DNA of 64,000 bases from an uncultured Bryobacterales bacterium (GCA_951813605.1 OX638379.1:6121588-6185587); one strand, 5' to 3'. Shown: positions 17,630-26,927, counted from the first letter of the stretch. Made by a program: numbers and translations. The notes: generated by a model from the letters alone, not told the origin.

Positions 17630-18247
17630 ATGCTGGTTGAACCCGAGACAATCGTGAGGGCCCAATCGGGAGACGAGGAAGCCTTTACGGAGATCATTCG
17701 GGCCTACCGCAAGCGCATCTTGGGCACGGTATACCGGATGATCAGTCGCGGAGACGACGTGGAGGATGTCGGCCAGGAAGTCTTCGTTCGGCTGTACGAC
17801 TCGCTCAAGCAACTCAGGACACCGCAGGTATTCGAGCCATGGCTCTACCGTCTGACGATCAACGCCTGCTACGACTACCTGCGCAGAAAGCGCAGGGAGA
17901 TCGGTGTTAGGATGGCGGATCTCAAGGAGGAGCAGGTCATCGCGGTGGACGCGGCGCTGAGTGGCAAGAAGGCACTGGAGGAGAGCGAAAAGCAGAGCGC
18001 GAGGGAACTTCTGGAACTGATGCTAAACCGGGTCTCCAAGGAGGACCGAGTGCTGCTGACACTGAAGGAGATCCAAGGACTGAGCTTGAAGGAGTTGAGC
18101 GTGGTTTACAAGGTCAACACGAACGCCCTGAAGGTACGCCTTTTCCGCGCGCGCAAGCGCGCCTTGCGAGCCTACAACGAACTGACTGAGGAAGCCAGGC
18201 AACAACTGCTGAAGCGGAAGGAGGTAAGCCGTGGCAGCCAATCGTGA
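17630..18247 (+). CDS. ECF-type RNA polymerase sigma factor
   Basis: 205 aa. Region 2: AFTEIIRAYRKRILGTVYRM, DDVEDVGQEVFVRLYDSL, and FEPWLYRLTINACYDYLRRKRRE. Region 4: LLTLKEIQGLSLKELSVVYK then VRLFRARKRALRAY. No region 3 is present, which defines the ECF group. The C-terminal 15 residues overlap the next gene. The two following genes encode membrane-anchored proteins, as expected for an envelope-stress regulon with its own anti-sigma factor. Confidence 0.9.
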   Translation: MLVEPETIVRAQSGDEEAFTEIIRAYRKRILGTVYRMISRGDDVEDVGQEVFVRLYDSLKQLRTPQVFEPWLYRLTINACYDYLRRKRREIGVRMADLKEEQVIAVDAALSGKKALEESEKQSARELLELMLNRVSKEDRVLLTLKEIQGLSLKELSVVYKVNTNALKVRLFRARKRALRAYNELTEEARQQLLKRKEVSRGSQS

Positions 18248-18575
18248 TCAGTACCTGAACCGCCTGTTCGGAGTTTACAAAGAGCTTCTAGGCGACTTCG
18301 AGCCGTCTCCGGCCTTCGTCGCCGAGGTTCGGGCGAAGATCGATTCGCGCGAGCAGGAGAGAGCCAGTTGGGCGTCTTATTTGATCGCTTGGTCACCCCG
18401 CTTGGCGATCGCTTCATTCGCTGTCGCGGCGCTGCTGGTCGCATCGCAATGGATGCCCATCGGGAACGAGAGCGATTCAGCGCTGCTGGATTCCAGCTAC
18501 GTTGACGTACTCGCCTTGGATTCCATGGAGGAGCAAGACGAGGCCCTCTGGGTGCTCGCGGAAAACGGCAAATGA
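18231..18575 (+). CDS. Membrane-anchored protein, candidate anti-sigma factor
   Basis: 114 aa from GTG 18231, overlapping the sigma gene by 17 bp. A 60-residue cytoplasmic N-terminus is followed by one membrane helix (SPRLAIASFAVAALLVASQW) and a short acidic periplasmic tail. This single-pass layout and the position right after an ECF sigma gene fit an anti-sigma factor. The zinc-binding HxxxCxxC motif of ZAS proteins is missing, so the call is by context. Confidence 0.65.
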   Translation: MAANRDQYLNRLFGVYKELLGDFEPSPAFVAEVRAKIDSREQERASWASYLIAWSPRLAIASFAVAALLVASQWMPIGNESDSALLDSSYVDVLALDSMEEQDEALWVLAENGK

Positions 18576-18997
18576 CGAACGGTCAGACTAGGAAGCGAGC
18601 GGCGCTGTGGCTAGCGGCGGTGTTCGTAGCCGGCGCAGTTCTGGGAATTGCTGCGACACGCTTCCACGACGGCAGGCCTGATGCCAGGGGTAGTTTGTCG
18701 CCACGCGAATACCGTTCGCAGTTGCTCGAGAAACTGAGTAGAGACCTCGGGCTAGACGAGGGCCAGCAGCAGCAGGTCGAGGCGATCCTCGACGAGATCG
18801 GAGAGCGCTTCCGGGCAGTGCGGGAAGCGATCGAACCCGAGTTCGAGGCCATACGCGGTGAGCGGGCCGACCGCATCATGTCCGTGTTGGATCAAGGGCA
18901 GCGTGCGAAGTACCAGACGATCCTGGAAGAGCGCGAGCGCAGGCGCGAGGCACATGCTGCTCGCCACTCAAGCAAAGGAGCCAGGGAGCGCCCCTAG
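18572..18997 (+). CDS. Periplasmic Spy/CpxP-like protein
   Basis: 141 aa with an N-terminal membrane anchor (AALWLAAVFVAGAVLGIAAT). The helical mature part contains REYRSQLLEKLSRDLGLDEGQQQQVEAIL and ends in GQRAKYQTILEERERRRE. This pattern is shared by heavy-metal-resistance/Spy-type sensors and chaperones. It overlaps the candidate anti-sigma gene by 4 bp (ATGA). Likely an envelope-stress sensor or effector of the adjacent sigma factor. Its 3' end overlaps the convergent NUDIX gene by 4 bp. Confidence 0.7.
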   Translation: MTNGQTRKRAALWLAAVFVAGAVLGIAATRFHDGRPDARGSLSPREYRSQLLEKLSRDLGLDEGQQQQVEAILDEIGERFRAVREAIEPEFEAIRGERADRIMSVLDQGQRAKYQTILEERERRREAHAARHSSKGARERP

Positions 18998-19473
18998 AAT
19001 CGCTGCCTTGCAGCTGGCTGCGGCGGCAGGAACTCGCCACCCGACTCCAGGGTTCGGAGAGCTAGGCATCGTCGCAAGACGTCCCTCTCGCCTTCATGAG
19101 TCAGGGCGGCAATCGCAGCTCTAGGGGCAAGCCAAGCGGTATCGCGCACTTCCTTGGAAGGCCCGAATCTGCCCTCCCGAGTCGCGACCATTTCGAAGTA
19201 GACGACGACCTTGGGCCGGCCGCCTACGTGGTAGTGCAGGAGTTCGATGAATTTCCCGATTTCGGCCTCGCAGCCGGTCTCCTCGAGAACTTCGCGCTGG
19301 GCCGCCCGCTCCCAGTCCTCTCCTGGTTCGAGTTTGCCCTTGGGAAGGCAGCACTCGTCCCGGGTATGCCGGTCACGGTAGATGACGGCGATTTCGCGCC
19401 GCTGCCGGTCCCGCCAGACAAGCCCCCCAGCAGCCCGGATGAGTTCAGTTTTCACGCCGGTTGACACAGGCAT
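18994..19473 (-). CDS. NUDIX hydrolase
   Basis: 159 aa. A complete Nudix box is present from GKLEPGED to REVLEETG, matching GX5EX7REUXEEXGU. ATG 19473 begins five bases after the gpmI stop; the open frame extends further into gpmI but without similarity. It probably hydrolyses a nucleoside diphosphate derivative; the substrate is not predictable from the sequence. Confidence 0.88.
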   Translation of the reverse strand: MPVSTGVKTELIRAAGGLVWRDRQRREIAVIYRDRHTRDECCLPKGKLEPGEDWERAAQREVLEETGCEAEIGKFIELLHYHVGGRPKVVVYFEMVATREGRFGPSKEVRDTAWLAPRAAIAALTHEGERDVLRRCLALRTLESGGEFLPPQPAARQRF

Positions 19474-19478
19474 CCCGC

Positions 19479-21017
19479 TCAGGCTGCCATGCGCAAGTCG
19501 CGACCGGTCATTTCCGGCGGCTGCCTGACGCCTAGGCATCCCAGGATCGTGGGCGCTATATCTCGCAATGACCCGCCCGCTGCCAGGCTGCCCCGATGCT
19601 CCCCGACCAATACAAGCGGTACCGGGAAGGTCGTGTGGTACGTGTGCGGACCACCTGTAACTGGATCAACCATAAGATCGGCGTTACCGTGATCGGCAGT
19701 CACGATCCATTGACCGCCCCGTCGCTGCAGCGCCGACTCAATTCGGCCTAGGCAGCCGTCGACTGTCTCGCATGCCTTGATAGCGGCCTCCAGCACGCCA
19801 GCGTGGCCAACCATGTCACCGTTAGCGAAATTCACCACGATCAGTTCGAATGACTCGCTCTCAATTCCCTTCTCGACCGCGTCGCACACTCCGGCGGCAC
19901 TCATCTCGGGCTGCAAGTCGTAGGTCGCGACCTTCGGGGACGGCACCATCATGCGTTCCTCGCCCGCGTAGGGACGCTCCCTTCCGCCGTTGAAGAAGTA
20001 GGTAACGTGCGGGTACTTTTCCGTCTCCGCCACACGGAGATTCCTCCAGCCCTGATCCGCGCACAGTTCGCCGAGGATCCGATCAGGGAATTGCGGGCCG
20101 ACGACTGCCGGGTAGGGGTAGCTGCGCTCGTACTGGGTCATCGTCACGTAGTGCAGGCCCCGGGGCACAAGGGCGCGACTAACCCCTTCCGGTTCCGGGT
20201 CGTTGAGAGCTGCTGTCATCTGGCGAGCCCGGTCGGCGCGGAAATTGAAGAACACTACTGCGTCGCCGTCGCGAACGCGCCCGACGGGATTTCCGTCGGC
20301 GTCCGCCATGACTGTAGGCATGATGAACTCATCGGTCACTCCAGCCGCGTACGATTCTTCGAGCGCCGCCACTGCGTCCGCCGCGAGGGGGCCCTCTCCG
20401 GCGACAATGGCACGAAAGGCTTTGTCAACGCGGTGCCAGCGGCGGTCGCGATCCATCGCGTAGTAGCGGCCGCTTACAGTGGCAAGTCGGCCGGACCCGA
20501 TCTCCGCCATCCGCTCTAAGAGTTCCGCCAGGTAACCGACGCCGCTGTCCGGCGGTGTGTCACGTCCGTCCGTGAAAGCATGAACGAAGACATCTTCGAC
20601 TCCCTCCTTGCGAGCAACCTCCAGCAACGCGTAAAGGTGGGCCGCCTGAGAATGTACGCCGCCATCGCTCACCAAGCCCAAGAGATGCAAGGCGCTCTTC
20701 CTCGCATGGGCCATTGCCCCCTGAAGGGCCGGATTCTCGCCGAGTCGACGGGTCCGGATCAGCTCGTCGATGCGTGTGATGTCCATTTGGATGATGCGTC
20801 CAGAACCGATGTTCAGATGACCGACCTCGCTGTTGCCCATCTGCCCGTCCGGCAGGCCTACGTAAGGCCCGTCGGTACGGATCAAAGTTCTGGGATTGGT
20901 CCGCCACAGGCGGTCAAAGTTGGGCGTCCGAGCCAAAGCAACAGCGTTGTTGGTCGGGTCTGGGTTCTGCCCCCAACCGTCCATGATCGTCAGCACAAGT
21001 GGTTTGGCGGGCGCCAT
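19479..21017 (-). CDS. gpmI: 2,3-bisphosphoglycerate-independent phosphoglycerate mutase
   Basis: 512 aa, full length. The phosphatase-domain metal sites are LTIMDGWGQ (Asp), GNSEVGHLNIGSGR (catalytic Ser), VNFANGDMVGHAG and IVTADHGNADLM. The phosphotransferase domain has HAFTDGRDTPP, SGRYYAMDRDRRW and FFNFRADRARQM. It interconverts 3- and 2-phosphoglycerate with Mn. It is followed at once by the NUDIX gene. Confidence 0.97.
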   Translation of the reverse strand: MAPAKPLVLTIMDGWGQNPDPTNNAVALARTPNFDRLWRTNPRTLIRTDGPYVGLPDGQMGNSEVGHLNIGSGRIIQMDITRIDELIRTRRLGENPALQGAMAHARKSALHLLGLVSDGGVHSQAAHLYALLEVARKEGVEDVFVHAFTDGRDTPPDSGVGYLAELLERMAEIGSGRLATVSGRYYAMDRDRRWHRVDKAFRAIVAGEGPLAADAVAALEESYAAGVTDEFIMPTVMADADGNPVGRVRDGDAVVFFNFRADRARQMTAALNDPEPEGVSRALVPRGLHYVTMTQYERSYPYPAVVGPQFPDRILGELCADQGWRNLRVAETEKYPHVTYFFNGGRERPYAGEERMMVPSPKVATYDLQPEMSAAGVCDAVEKGIESESFELIVVNFANGDMVGHAGVLEAAIKACETVDGCLGRIESALQRRGGQWIVTADHGNADLMVDPVTGGPHTYHTTFPVPLVLVGEHRGSLAAGGSLRDIAPTILGCLGVRQPPEMTGRDLRMAA

Positions 21018-21930
21018 GCAGCCTCTATCAGTCGATTATCTCCCAGCGTATGGAATCGGGAGAGAAGTGGAGCGCCCGGGCCTCAGTGCCGCAGTTTGAC
21101 GGGGGCGGATCGGCTTGCGAACTCCCCAAGCGAGCCATTGGCGGCGCCCTCGGGCGCCTGACGATAGAATCTCCGCCGGCCCACGGAAAGCGAACGCGCG
21201 TCTGGCCGGTCGTCAGGGTTGCGTGTGCCCAATGGCGTTGACGGTATCGCAAAGCGCTGCTGACCAGTGGCGCCGGGCATTCGCATCAAACCGGCCGTGT
21301 GCGAGCATTGCTTCGCTCGATTGAGCAACGGTTCGCAGTGTAGGCGGTGAACGGCAATCGCCCGGGAAACCGCCGATTGGCTGCTATTGGGCCCCGTTCA
21401 TGAGGCCTTTTTCGGCCCGGTCGCCATCGGAGCAGGAACCGCCGATCCGGCGCTACAAATCGAGGCCGCGCGATTGGAAGTCGAGTCGCGCGGCGCAACG
21501 GGCGCACGACGGACACGCACGAATCCAGCGATTGCCTGCTTCCGGACTAACGACGGCCAAGGTTGCGGCTGGAAGATGGAAGTTGGACGGGGTGCGCAAT
21601 GAAGGGCGCTTAGATCCACTCCCGCGGCTGAGGTCACTCAGAGCTGCAAATGGCAGAGCCCCGGCCCAGGGAGTGCCAAGCACCCGTCAGGCGCCGGCCT
21701 AGAACCGAACGGCGGGAAGCCGGGGAGGGTATTCGCTCGGCCCGTCGCATACCGTCCTAGTCATTGACAAAGCCCCCGAGAGTCGCGCATTGGCTCGAAG
21801 GGCCCCTCGGTAGGACGTCCCGCCCCCCACGGGCGATTTGTCCGGCACGCTCGGCCCCAAAGCCCCGCCCAAGCAAACTGCCTCCGAGAATTCGTCCATG
21901 CCGACTTGTCCCGACGACTGCCGAGCAACC
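21018..21930. other. Gene-poor stretch of about 0.9 kb
   Basis: No open frame here has a family motif, good ribosome binding site or protein-like composition, although many short frames exist because of the high GC. No tRNA or repeat was recognised. Confidence 0.45.
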
Positions 21931-22947
21931 TCACGCGCTCTTGCGTAGAATCCGGTCAAGCGCGTCCGAAGTCTGGTAAATCAGAGCCTCCGGATAGTGC
22001 TCAAACGGGTGGAAGTACTCGAATGTCAGATAGCCCTCGTATCCGACAGCCTCCAATTCGCCAACCACCGCCGGCCAGTTCGTGGTCCCGTCGAGCAATG
22101 TGCGAAACGTATTGAGGTTGAACTCCTGGGTGCGCTTGTCCCACTCCTTCAGGTGGACGTTCTTGATCCGCTTCCCGAGAATCGGGATCCAGTGCTCTGG
22201 GAACTGGTACTGCATGATGTTGCCAGTGTCGAAGTGCACCTTGACGGAATCGCTCTCGAAGCCGTCGACGAACGCCGCCATCTCCTGTGGGCTGAATAGG
22301 AATCCATTGGCGAAGATGTTCTCGATATTGATCGTCACGCCGGCGCGCTGGGCACGAGGGATCAGGGCCTGCACCGCTTCCCTGGCCAAGCGTTCGCAGA
22401 CATCGTTCGGCACGGGGATGGGATCTTCCAGCCACGGAGCGTAGACCGCGCCGGGGACGACAAGCAGGTTTTCGGTTCCGAGCAGCGCGGCCGCCTCGGC
22501 CATGCGCCCTGCAAGCTCGATTCCCTTGGCCCGGCGCTGCGGATCGGGATGGGTCATCGAGTAGGGCCAGAACAGGAACGAGCAGACCCCGCTAATCGCG
22601 ATCCCGGCTTCGTCGGCCATCCGCTTGACTGCGCGGATCTCATCGTCCGTGGACTCGGCGGAGAATTCCCCCTCCAAGTCGAAGTTCGGCTCCACTGCGT
22701 CGAATCCGGCGTCCCGCGCGATTTGGAAGCATTCTTTCAGGGACCACTTGTCCGGATAAGGGAAAGCCCACAAGTTGATCGATTTCTTCATCCCGCGCAC
22801 CGGTGGCGAATTCGTGGGCGCCTGAGCCGCCACGGCGGCCGCGGCGCCTAATCCATGGCGCGCCATGAATGCCGATCCAAAGAAGGCAGAAATGGAGAGC
22901 AGCTCCCGTCGATCGGGCTCGCTGCCGCTTGTCGTCTGATTGGGCAT
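21931..22947 (-). CDS. Exported sugar phosphate isomerase/epimerase-like TIM barrel protein
   Basis: 338 aa from ATG 22947, preceded by AAGAGGAC. The N-terminus has twin arginines in DRRELLSISAFFGSAFMA, a Tat-like signal, ending near AAAVAAQA. The barrel of the AP-endonuclease-2 type is seen in SLKECFQIARDAGFDAVEPN, ENLLVVPGA, INIENIFANGFLF, VKVHFDTGNIMQY and IKNVHLKEWDKR; acidic and His metal ligands are in place. The upstream sulfatase on the same strand suggests joint use in breaking down a sulfated sugar or polyol outside the cytoplasm. Substrate unknown. Confidence 0.85.
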   Translation of the reverse strand: MPNQTTSGSEPDRRELLSISAFFGSAFMARHGLGAAAAVAAQAPTNSPPVRGMKKSINLWAFPYPDKWSLKECFQIARDAGFDAVEPNFDLEGEFSAESTDDEIRAVKRMADEAGIAISGVCSFLFWPYSMTHPDPQRRAKGIELAGRMAEAAALLGTENLLVVPGAVYAPWLEDPIPVPNDVCERLAREAVQALIPRAQRAGVTINIENIFANGFLFSPQEMAAFVDGFESDSVKVHFDTGNIMQYQFPEHWIPILGKRIKNVHLKEWDKRTQEFNLNTFRTLLDGTTNWPAVVGELEAVGYEGYLTFEYFHPFEHYPEALIYQTSDALDRILRKSA

Positions 22948-22987
22948 GGCGTCCTCTTGCTGGAATCGGCGCTGCGGCGGGTGCGAT

Positions 22988-24385
22988 TCAGCGCCGGGGT
23001 TGCGCGAGCCGGTCTCCGACTGTGCGCATTCTGGCGACGAGCCTCTCCCCAAGCCTCTCGATCGCCGCCCGCGATTTCGGGTGATGGATAAGGTTCGTTG
23101 TCTCCTCGGGATCCGCCCCGAGATCGTAGAATTCGTTTCGCTCCGGATTCAGAAAGTCGCGGACCAACTTCCAGCGCGGGGTCCGTAGCATTCTCATGTG
23201 CGTCCGCGACTGGTGATGCGTTGAGTACTCCCCGTACAGCTCGCTGTCCCACCGGTCCGCCAACCCGAGCAACAAAGGTAGCAAGTCGCGCCCTCGAAGC
23301 ACCGCGCCGGCCGGGACCTCTGCCCCGGCGATCGCGGCGAGGGTCGGGAGCCAGTCGAGGTTCGAGATGGTCTCGTGAATCACTGTGCCGGCTTCGATCT
23401 TGCCGGGCCAAACCACGGCAGTCGGAACGCGAATGGACCGGTCCCACATGTTTGGTCGTTGGCCTGCCGGGATGTTGGCTGTCGCCGGAGGGCTTCGAAC
23501 GAGCACATAGTGGCCGTTGCCTTTGTGCCAGACGCCGCTGTGACCCATGTTGTACCCGTGATCGCTTGTGAAGACGATTACCGTGTTCCCAGTCAATCCC
23601 AGTTCGCCCAGCTTGGCTACGAGTCTTCCGAGATTTCGATCTACGCTCTTGGTGCTGGCTAGGTACTCGCGAGTCATCCTTCGCACGCGATCAAGATCCA
23701 GATAAGGAAATTCTGGGTTCGGAATGATCGGATTGAGCCCGTCGAACGGCTCCCAGTCTTCCGGCGCCACCGGCAGCCAGCGAGTGTGCGGGGCGCGATA
23801 GTGCAGCGAGAGAACGAACGGCCCGTCCCTCTCCCGCTCTAGGAAGGCTATCGCCTCGGACGTAAGGATATCGGCCGTCAAGCCGTGGAATTGCCGCTCC
23901 TCACCGCCCTTCTCCAAGATCGGGTCGGACGTCTTGGTGCCCCCGCCTCGAAAGCCCGTGAAGAATCCGTAGCCGTGCCGGGTCGGGTGGTGTTCGTCAA
24001 GCAGTCCGAGATGCCACTTGCCCACGAGCCCGGTAGTGTAGCCTGCGGCCTCGAGAAGCTCCGGCCAGGTGAGGGCTTCGGAGCCAAGGCCGTGGAAGGG
24101 TTCGCGCTTCGGATTGAGCCAATCGGTGAGACCAAGCTCGCTGCCGTACCTGCTGGTGATCAGACTGGTTCGGGAGGGCGTGCAAACCGGAGTGACAGTG
24201 AAGGAGTTGGGAAGGTAGGCCCCGCGCCGGAATAGCTTGTCCATGTTGGGCGTCGAGGCGTGGGGATGGCCCGACAGCCCAAGAGCCCAACCCGCCTGGT
24301 CGTCCGTGTAGATGAAAAGGATATTCGGCTTGTCCGCGGCGTGCAAGCCGGCCGCGAGGGAGAGAAGAACGAGCAGGCAGAGCAC
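22988..24385 (-). CDS. Secreted type I sulfatase
   Basis: 465 aa with an N-terminal signal (MLCLLVLLSLAAGLHA). The formylglycine site is Cys in TPVCTPSRTSL (CxPxR form). Metal sites are in NILFIYTDDQAG and FTSDHGYNMGHSG, and GKWHLGLLDEHHP is also typical. Needs an FGE or AtsB maturase, not in the window. It lies 40 bp upstream of the TIM-barrel gene, probably one operon. Confidence 0.93.
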   Translation of the reverse strand: MLCLLVLLSLAAGLHAADKPNILFIYTDDQAGWALGLSGHPHASTPNMDKLFRRGAYLPNSFTVTPVCTPSRTSLITSRYGSELGLTDWLNPKREPFHGLGSEALTWPELLEAAGYTTGLVGKWHLGLLDEHHPTRHGYGFFTGFRGGGTKTSDPILEKGGEERQFHGLTADILTSEAIAFLERERDGPFVLSLHYRAPHTRWLPVAPEDWEPFDGLNPIIPNPEFPYLDLDRVRRMTREYLASTKSVDRNLGRLVAKLGELGLTGNTVIVFTSDHGYNMGHSGVWHKGNGHYVLVRSPPATANIPAGQRPNMWDRSIRVPTAVVWPGKIEAGTVIHETISNLDWLPTLAAIAGAEVPAGAVLRGRDLLPLLLGLADRWDSELYGEYSTHHQSRTHMRMLRTPRWKLVRDFLNPERNEFYDLGADPEETTNLIHHPKSRAAIERLGERLVARMRTVGDRLAQPRR

Positions 24386-24465
24386 GGCAGCTAGTGTAGC
24401 CCGCCAACCGGCGGCGGAACAGAATCGGATCTCGCAGCGGGTCCAATTGGGCTATGATGCGTTGC

Positions 24466-24870
24466 ATGAGACGTTTCCTGATCCAATCGGCAACCCTCCT
24501 AGTTGTTGTGGCTTTGATTCCGGCAGCGGCGCAGGCAGGCGAAAAGGCCCTTATGCACTGCTTCGCATTCACGGAGATCGAAGAGGCCACGGAGGATGAC
24601 TGGAAGGCCTTCATGACTGCGACCAACGAGTTGCCTGGAAAGATCGAAGGGCTGGAAAAGGTCTGGGTAGGCAAGCTGCGCCGACCGCTGCGCCAATTCG
24701 GGCGCAACCAAGACGAGGCTAGGCTGCGGCAGTGGGGAGTTTGCATGGAGATGGCCGACGAGGAGGCACTCGCGGTCTACGCGAACCACGAGGCCCACAC
24801 GGCTTGGGTCAAGGTCTACGAGCAAGTCCGCGTTCCCGGTACCACCACGTTCGACATTCTCGGCCAGTAA
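24466..24870 (+). CDS. Secreted Dabb (stress-responsive alpha/beta barrel) domain protein
   Basis: 134 aa from ATG 24466; ATGs at 24454 and 24457 are in frame. The signal is MRRFLIQSATLLVVVALIPAAAQA, then a mature domain with KALMHCFAFTEIEEA, FMTATNELPGKIEGL, and YANHEAHTAWVKVYEQVR, as in Dabb proteins. TATGAT at 24453-24458 would place a transcript start next to the ATG, but no -35 is seen. Function unknown; such secreted Dabb proteins often accompany sulfatase/isomerase loci. Confidence 0.72.
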   Translation: MRRFLIQSATLLVVVALIPAAAQAGEKALMHCFAFTEIEEATEDDWKAFMTATNELPGKIEGLEKVWVGKLRRPLRQFGRNQDEARLRQWGVCMEMADEEALAVYANHEAHTAWVKVYEQVRVPGTTTFDILGQ

Positions 24871-24886
24871 GCGACTCGCCGCAGCT

Positions 24887-25717
24887 GTGATTCTCGATGC
24901 GGGCTCGCCGCCGCAGGTACACGAGTTCGCTTCGGGATTGATTTACTCCTGCTCTCTCCCTCCGGTCGAGCAGTCCAGGTGGGCGTGGTTAGCTGACACG
25001 CATATTTGCAGCAACTTGGAAGCCGAGCGGGACGGGTGGCGGCCCGCCCGGCAACTCGGTCAAATCGCGCGCAGAATCTCCGCTGCGCGCTTTCACGGGC
25101 TGCTGATCAACGGGGATATAGCGTGGCAGGCAGGAACGATCGAAGATTACCGACGTTTCCGAGCACTCATGCGCCCTGCAGCGGGCCTGCCCATGGTTCT
25201 CGGTGTGGGCAACCACGATCGTCGCGGCCATATGCTGGCTGTCCTGGCCGAGCGATCCGGTTCGGAGCCGTCCTGGCTAGCCGCGGTAGTCGAGCAGCCA
25301 CCGATCCGCTTTGTGGTTCTGGACTCCCAAATCAATCCGGATTCGGTGGGGGGCGAAGTCGGGAGCGAACAACTCGCCTGGCTGCAAACGGTGGTTGCGA
25401 GTTCTCCGTACCTGCGAACGATCCTCTTCGTTCATCATCCGGGCAGGTCGATCAGCGAGGGTTGCCGGGACTTCGACGACGTGGCCCGGCTCGCGAGGAG
25501 CCGAGCGAGCGTCCAAGCGGTTGTCACCGGCCACGATCACACCTTCTCCGTAGACCGGTCCGGGAGCGTGCATCTGATCGGCCTGCCGTCGTCCGCGTTT
25601 CCGTTCATCGCAGGGACCGATTGCGGTTGGGTCGAAGCCGTGCTTTCCGAATACGGACTGCGCCTGAGCTTTCATGGAACCGGAGGTTCCAGCGAACATC
25701 GCCTCAAGTGGCGATAA
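24887..25717 (+). CDS. Calcineurin-like metallophosphoesterase
   Basis: 276 aa from GTG 24887. Motifs are present in order: WAWLADTHIC (DxH), LLINGDIAW (GD), VLGVGNHDRRGH (GNHD), LFVHHPGRS (H) and VVTGHDHTFSV (GHxH). It is therefore a complete two-metal phosphoesterase of the YfcE/CpdA broad class. There is no signal peptide, so it is likely cytoplasmic. It follows the Dabb gene by 16 bp. Confidence 0.88.
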   Translation: MILDAGSPPQVHEFASGLIYSCSLPPVEQSRWAWLADTHICSNLEAERDGWRPARQLGQIARRISAARFHGLLINGDIAWQAGTIEDYRRFRALMRPAAGLPMVLGVGNHDRRGHMLAVLAERSGSEPSWLAAVVEQPPIRFVVLDSQINPDSVGGEVGSEQLAWLQTVVASSPYLRTILFVHHPGRSISEGCRDFDDVARLARSRASVQAVVTGHDHTFSVDRSGSVHLIGLPSSAFPFIAGTDCGWVEAVLSEYGLRLSFHGTGGSSEHRLKWR

Positions 25718-25729
25718 GCGCCGCTTGGC

Positions 25730-25759
25730 TTGATTCTGGAAGTGAGTTCCGCCTATGAT
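25730..25759 (+). promoter_or_regulatory. Candidate sigma-70 promoter
   Basis: TTGATT (25730-25735) and TATGAT (25754-25759) are spaced by 18 bp and lie 23 bp ahead of the ATG of the TPR-like gene, with its ribosome binding site between. This is one of the better promoter matches in the window. Confidence 0.4.
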
Positions 25760-25781
25760 AATGCTTCATAGGAGACCTGTA

Positions 25782-26927
25782 ATGAAACATTTGTTCGCCC
25801 TCGCGCTTGCCGTCCTGGTTTGCTCGTCCACGGCTTTCGGCCAAGCAGCGCTTGAAATTCGTGACGTTGAGATCGACTCCCAGTCGCCGGAGGGTGCAGT
25901 GCTAACCCAAGCGGGCATTGCCGAGGAGGCGGGGGAACGGATCGCCATCTTGGAGGGGTTCCTGAACGACTTCCCAGAGAGCACCTACCTCGGCTACGTG
26001 CTCTTGCAGCTACAAAGCCTGTACACCCAGCAGCAGAATTGGAGCCAAGCGGCTGCCGCGGGGGAGCGGCTGCTCCAGTACGTTCCGACGGATCTAGAGG
26101 TCCGGCACAATCACAATCAGGCGCTGCTGAATTCGCAGCAGTGGCCCGCCCTGCGGCAATCCCTCGCCGCAACCAAGCCTCTAGCCGACGAGGAAGCCGC
26201 CGCGCCGCCCCCGGATGATCCAACCGAGGACGAGGAAATGATCTACGAAAGCGGTATCGACTACGCCAAAGGGGTCATCCAGTACACCGAGTGGGCAATA
26301 AACGTAGGAATTTCCCAGAGCCCGCCCGCCGAGCAAGTCGGATTCATGGACACGCTCAAGGAAGTCTACCCGGAAAGCCAGTACTTGGCGGGCATCGACC
26401 AAAAGTACGTGATCGCCTACCAGCAGGCGGGGGATATCGCCGGTATGATCGGGGCGATGGAACGGGCTCTCGCGAACGAGCCCGGCAACGAGCAATTTAT
26501 CTACACTCTGGCCGAGTATGCGCTAAGCCAGCAGGACCAAGAAACGGCTAATGCCCGCTCCGAGCAACTCATCAAGCTGATGGAGGAAAAGCCGGCGCCG
26601 GAGGGCACCAGCGGAGAGGAGTGGGAGGCAACCAAGAAGAAATTCACTGCGCTCGGCCACTACGTGATGGGAACCGGTCACTTTCAGAAAGGCGCTTGGC
26701 GCACTTCGCGCCGGCACCTCCTGCAAACAGTCGACTCGATCAAGGCCGAAGGCGGCGAGCGCTACGGCGTCCTTTCGTACATGCTCGGATTCTGCTACGT
26801 GAAACTGGACATCGCGGGCGACAACATCCGCCAGGCGACGCATTGGATGACCGAGGCGTCAAGGGTCCCCAACCCGATGCAAGCGCAAGCCGCGCAAACG
26901 TTGGAAGCGATCAAGGCTGCCGAGTAG
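25782..26927 (+). CDS. Secreted TPR-like repeat protein
   Basis: 381 aa from ATG 25782, with AGGAGA in front. The signal is MKHLFALALAVLVCSSTAFGQ. The rest is helical and looks like degenerate tetratricopeptide repeats: GYVLLQLQSLYTQQQNWSQAAAAGERLL, YVIAYQQAGDIAGMIGAMERAL, FIYTLAEYALSQQDQETANARSEQLI and a final block around YGVLSYMLGFCYVKLDI. Such proteins act as envelope scaffolds; the partner is unknown. Converges on the phosphotransferase gene with a 17-bp overlap. Confidence 0.72.
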   Translation: MKHLFALALAVLVCSSTAFGQAALEIRDVEIDSQSPEGAVLTQAGIAEEAGERIAILEGFLNDFPESTYLGYVLLQLQSLYTQQQNWSQAAAAGERLLQYVPTDLEVRHNHNQALLNSQQWPALRQSLAATKPLADEEAAAPPPDDPTEDEEMIYESGIDYAKGVIQYTEWAINVGISQSPPAEQVGFMDTLKEVYPESQYLAGIDQKYVIAYQQAGDIAGMIGAMERALANEPGNEQFIYTLAEYALSQQDQETANARSEQLIKLMEEKPAPEGTSGEEWEATKKKFTALGHYVMGTGHFQKGAWRTSRRHLLQTVDSIKAEGGERYGVLSYMLGFCYVKLDIAGDNIRQATHWMTEASRVPNPMQAQAAQTLEAIKAAE

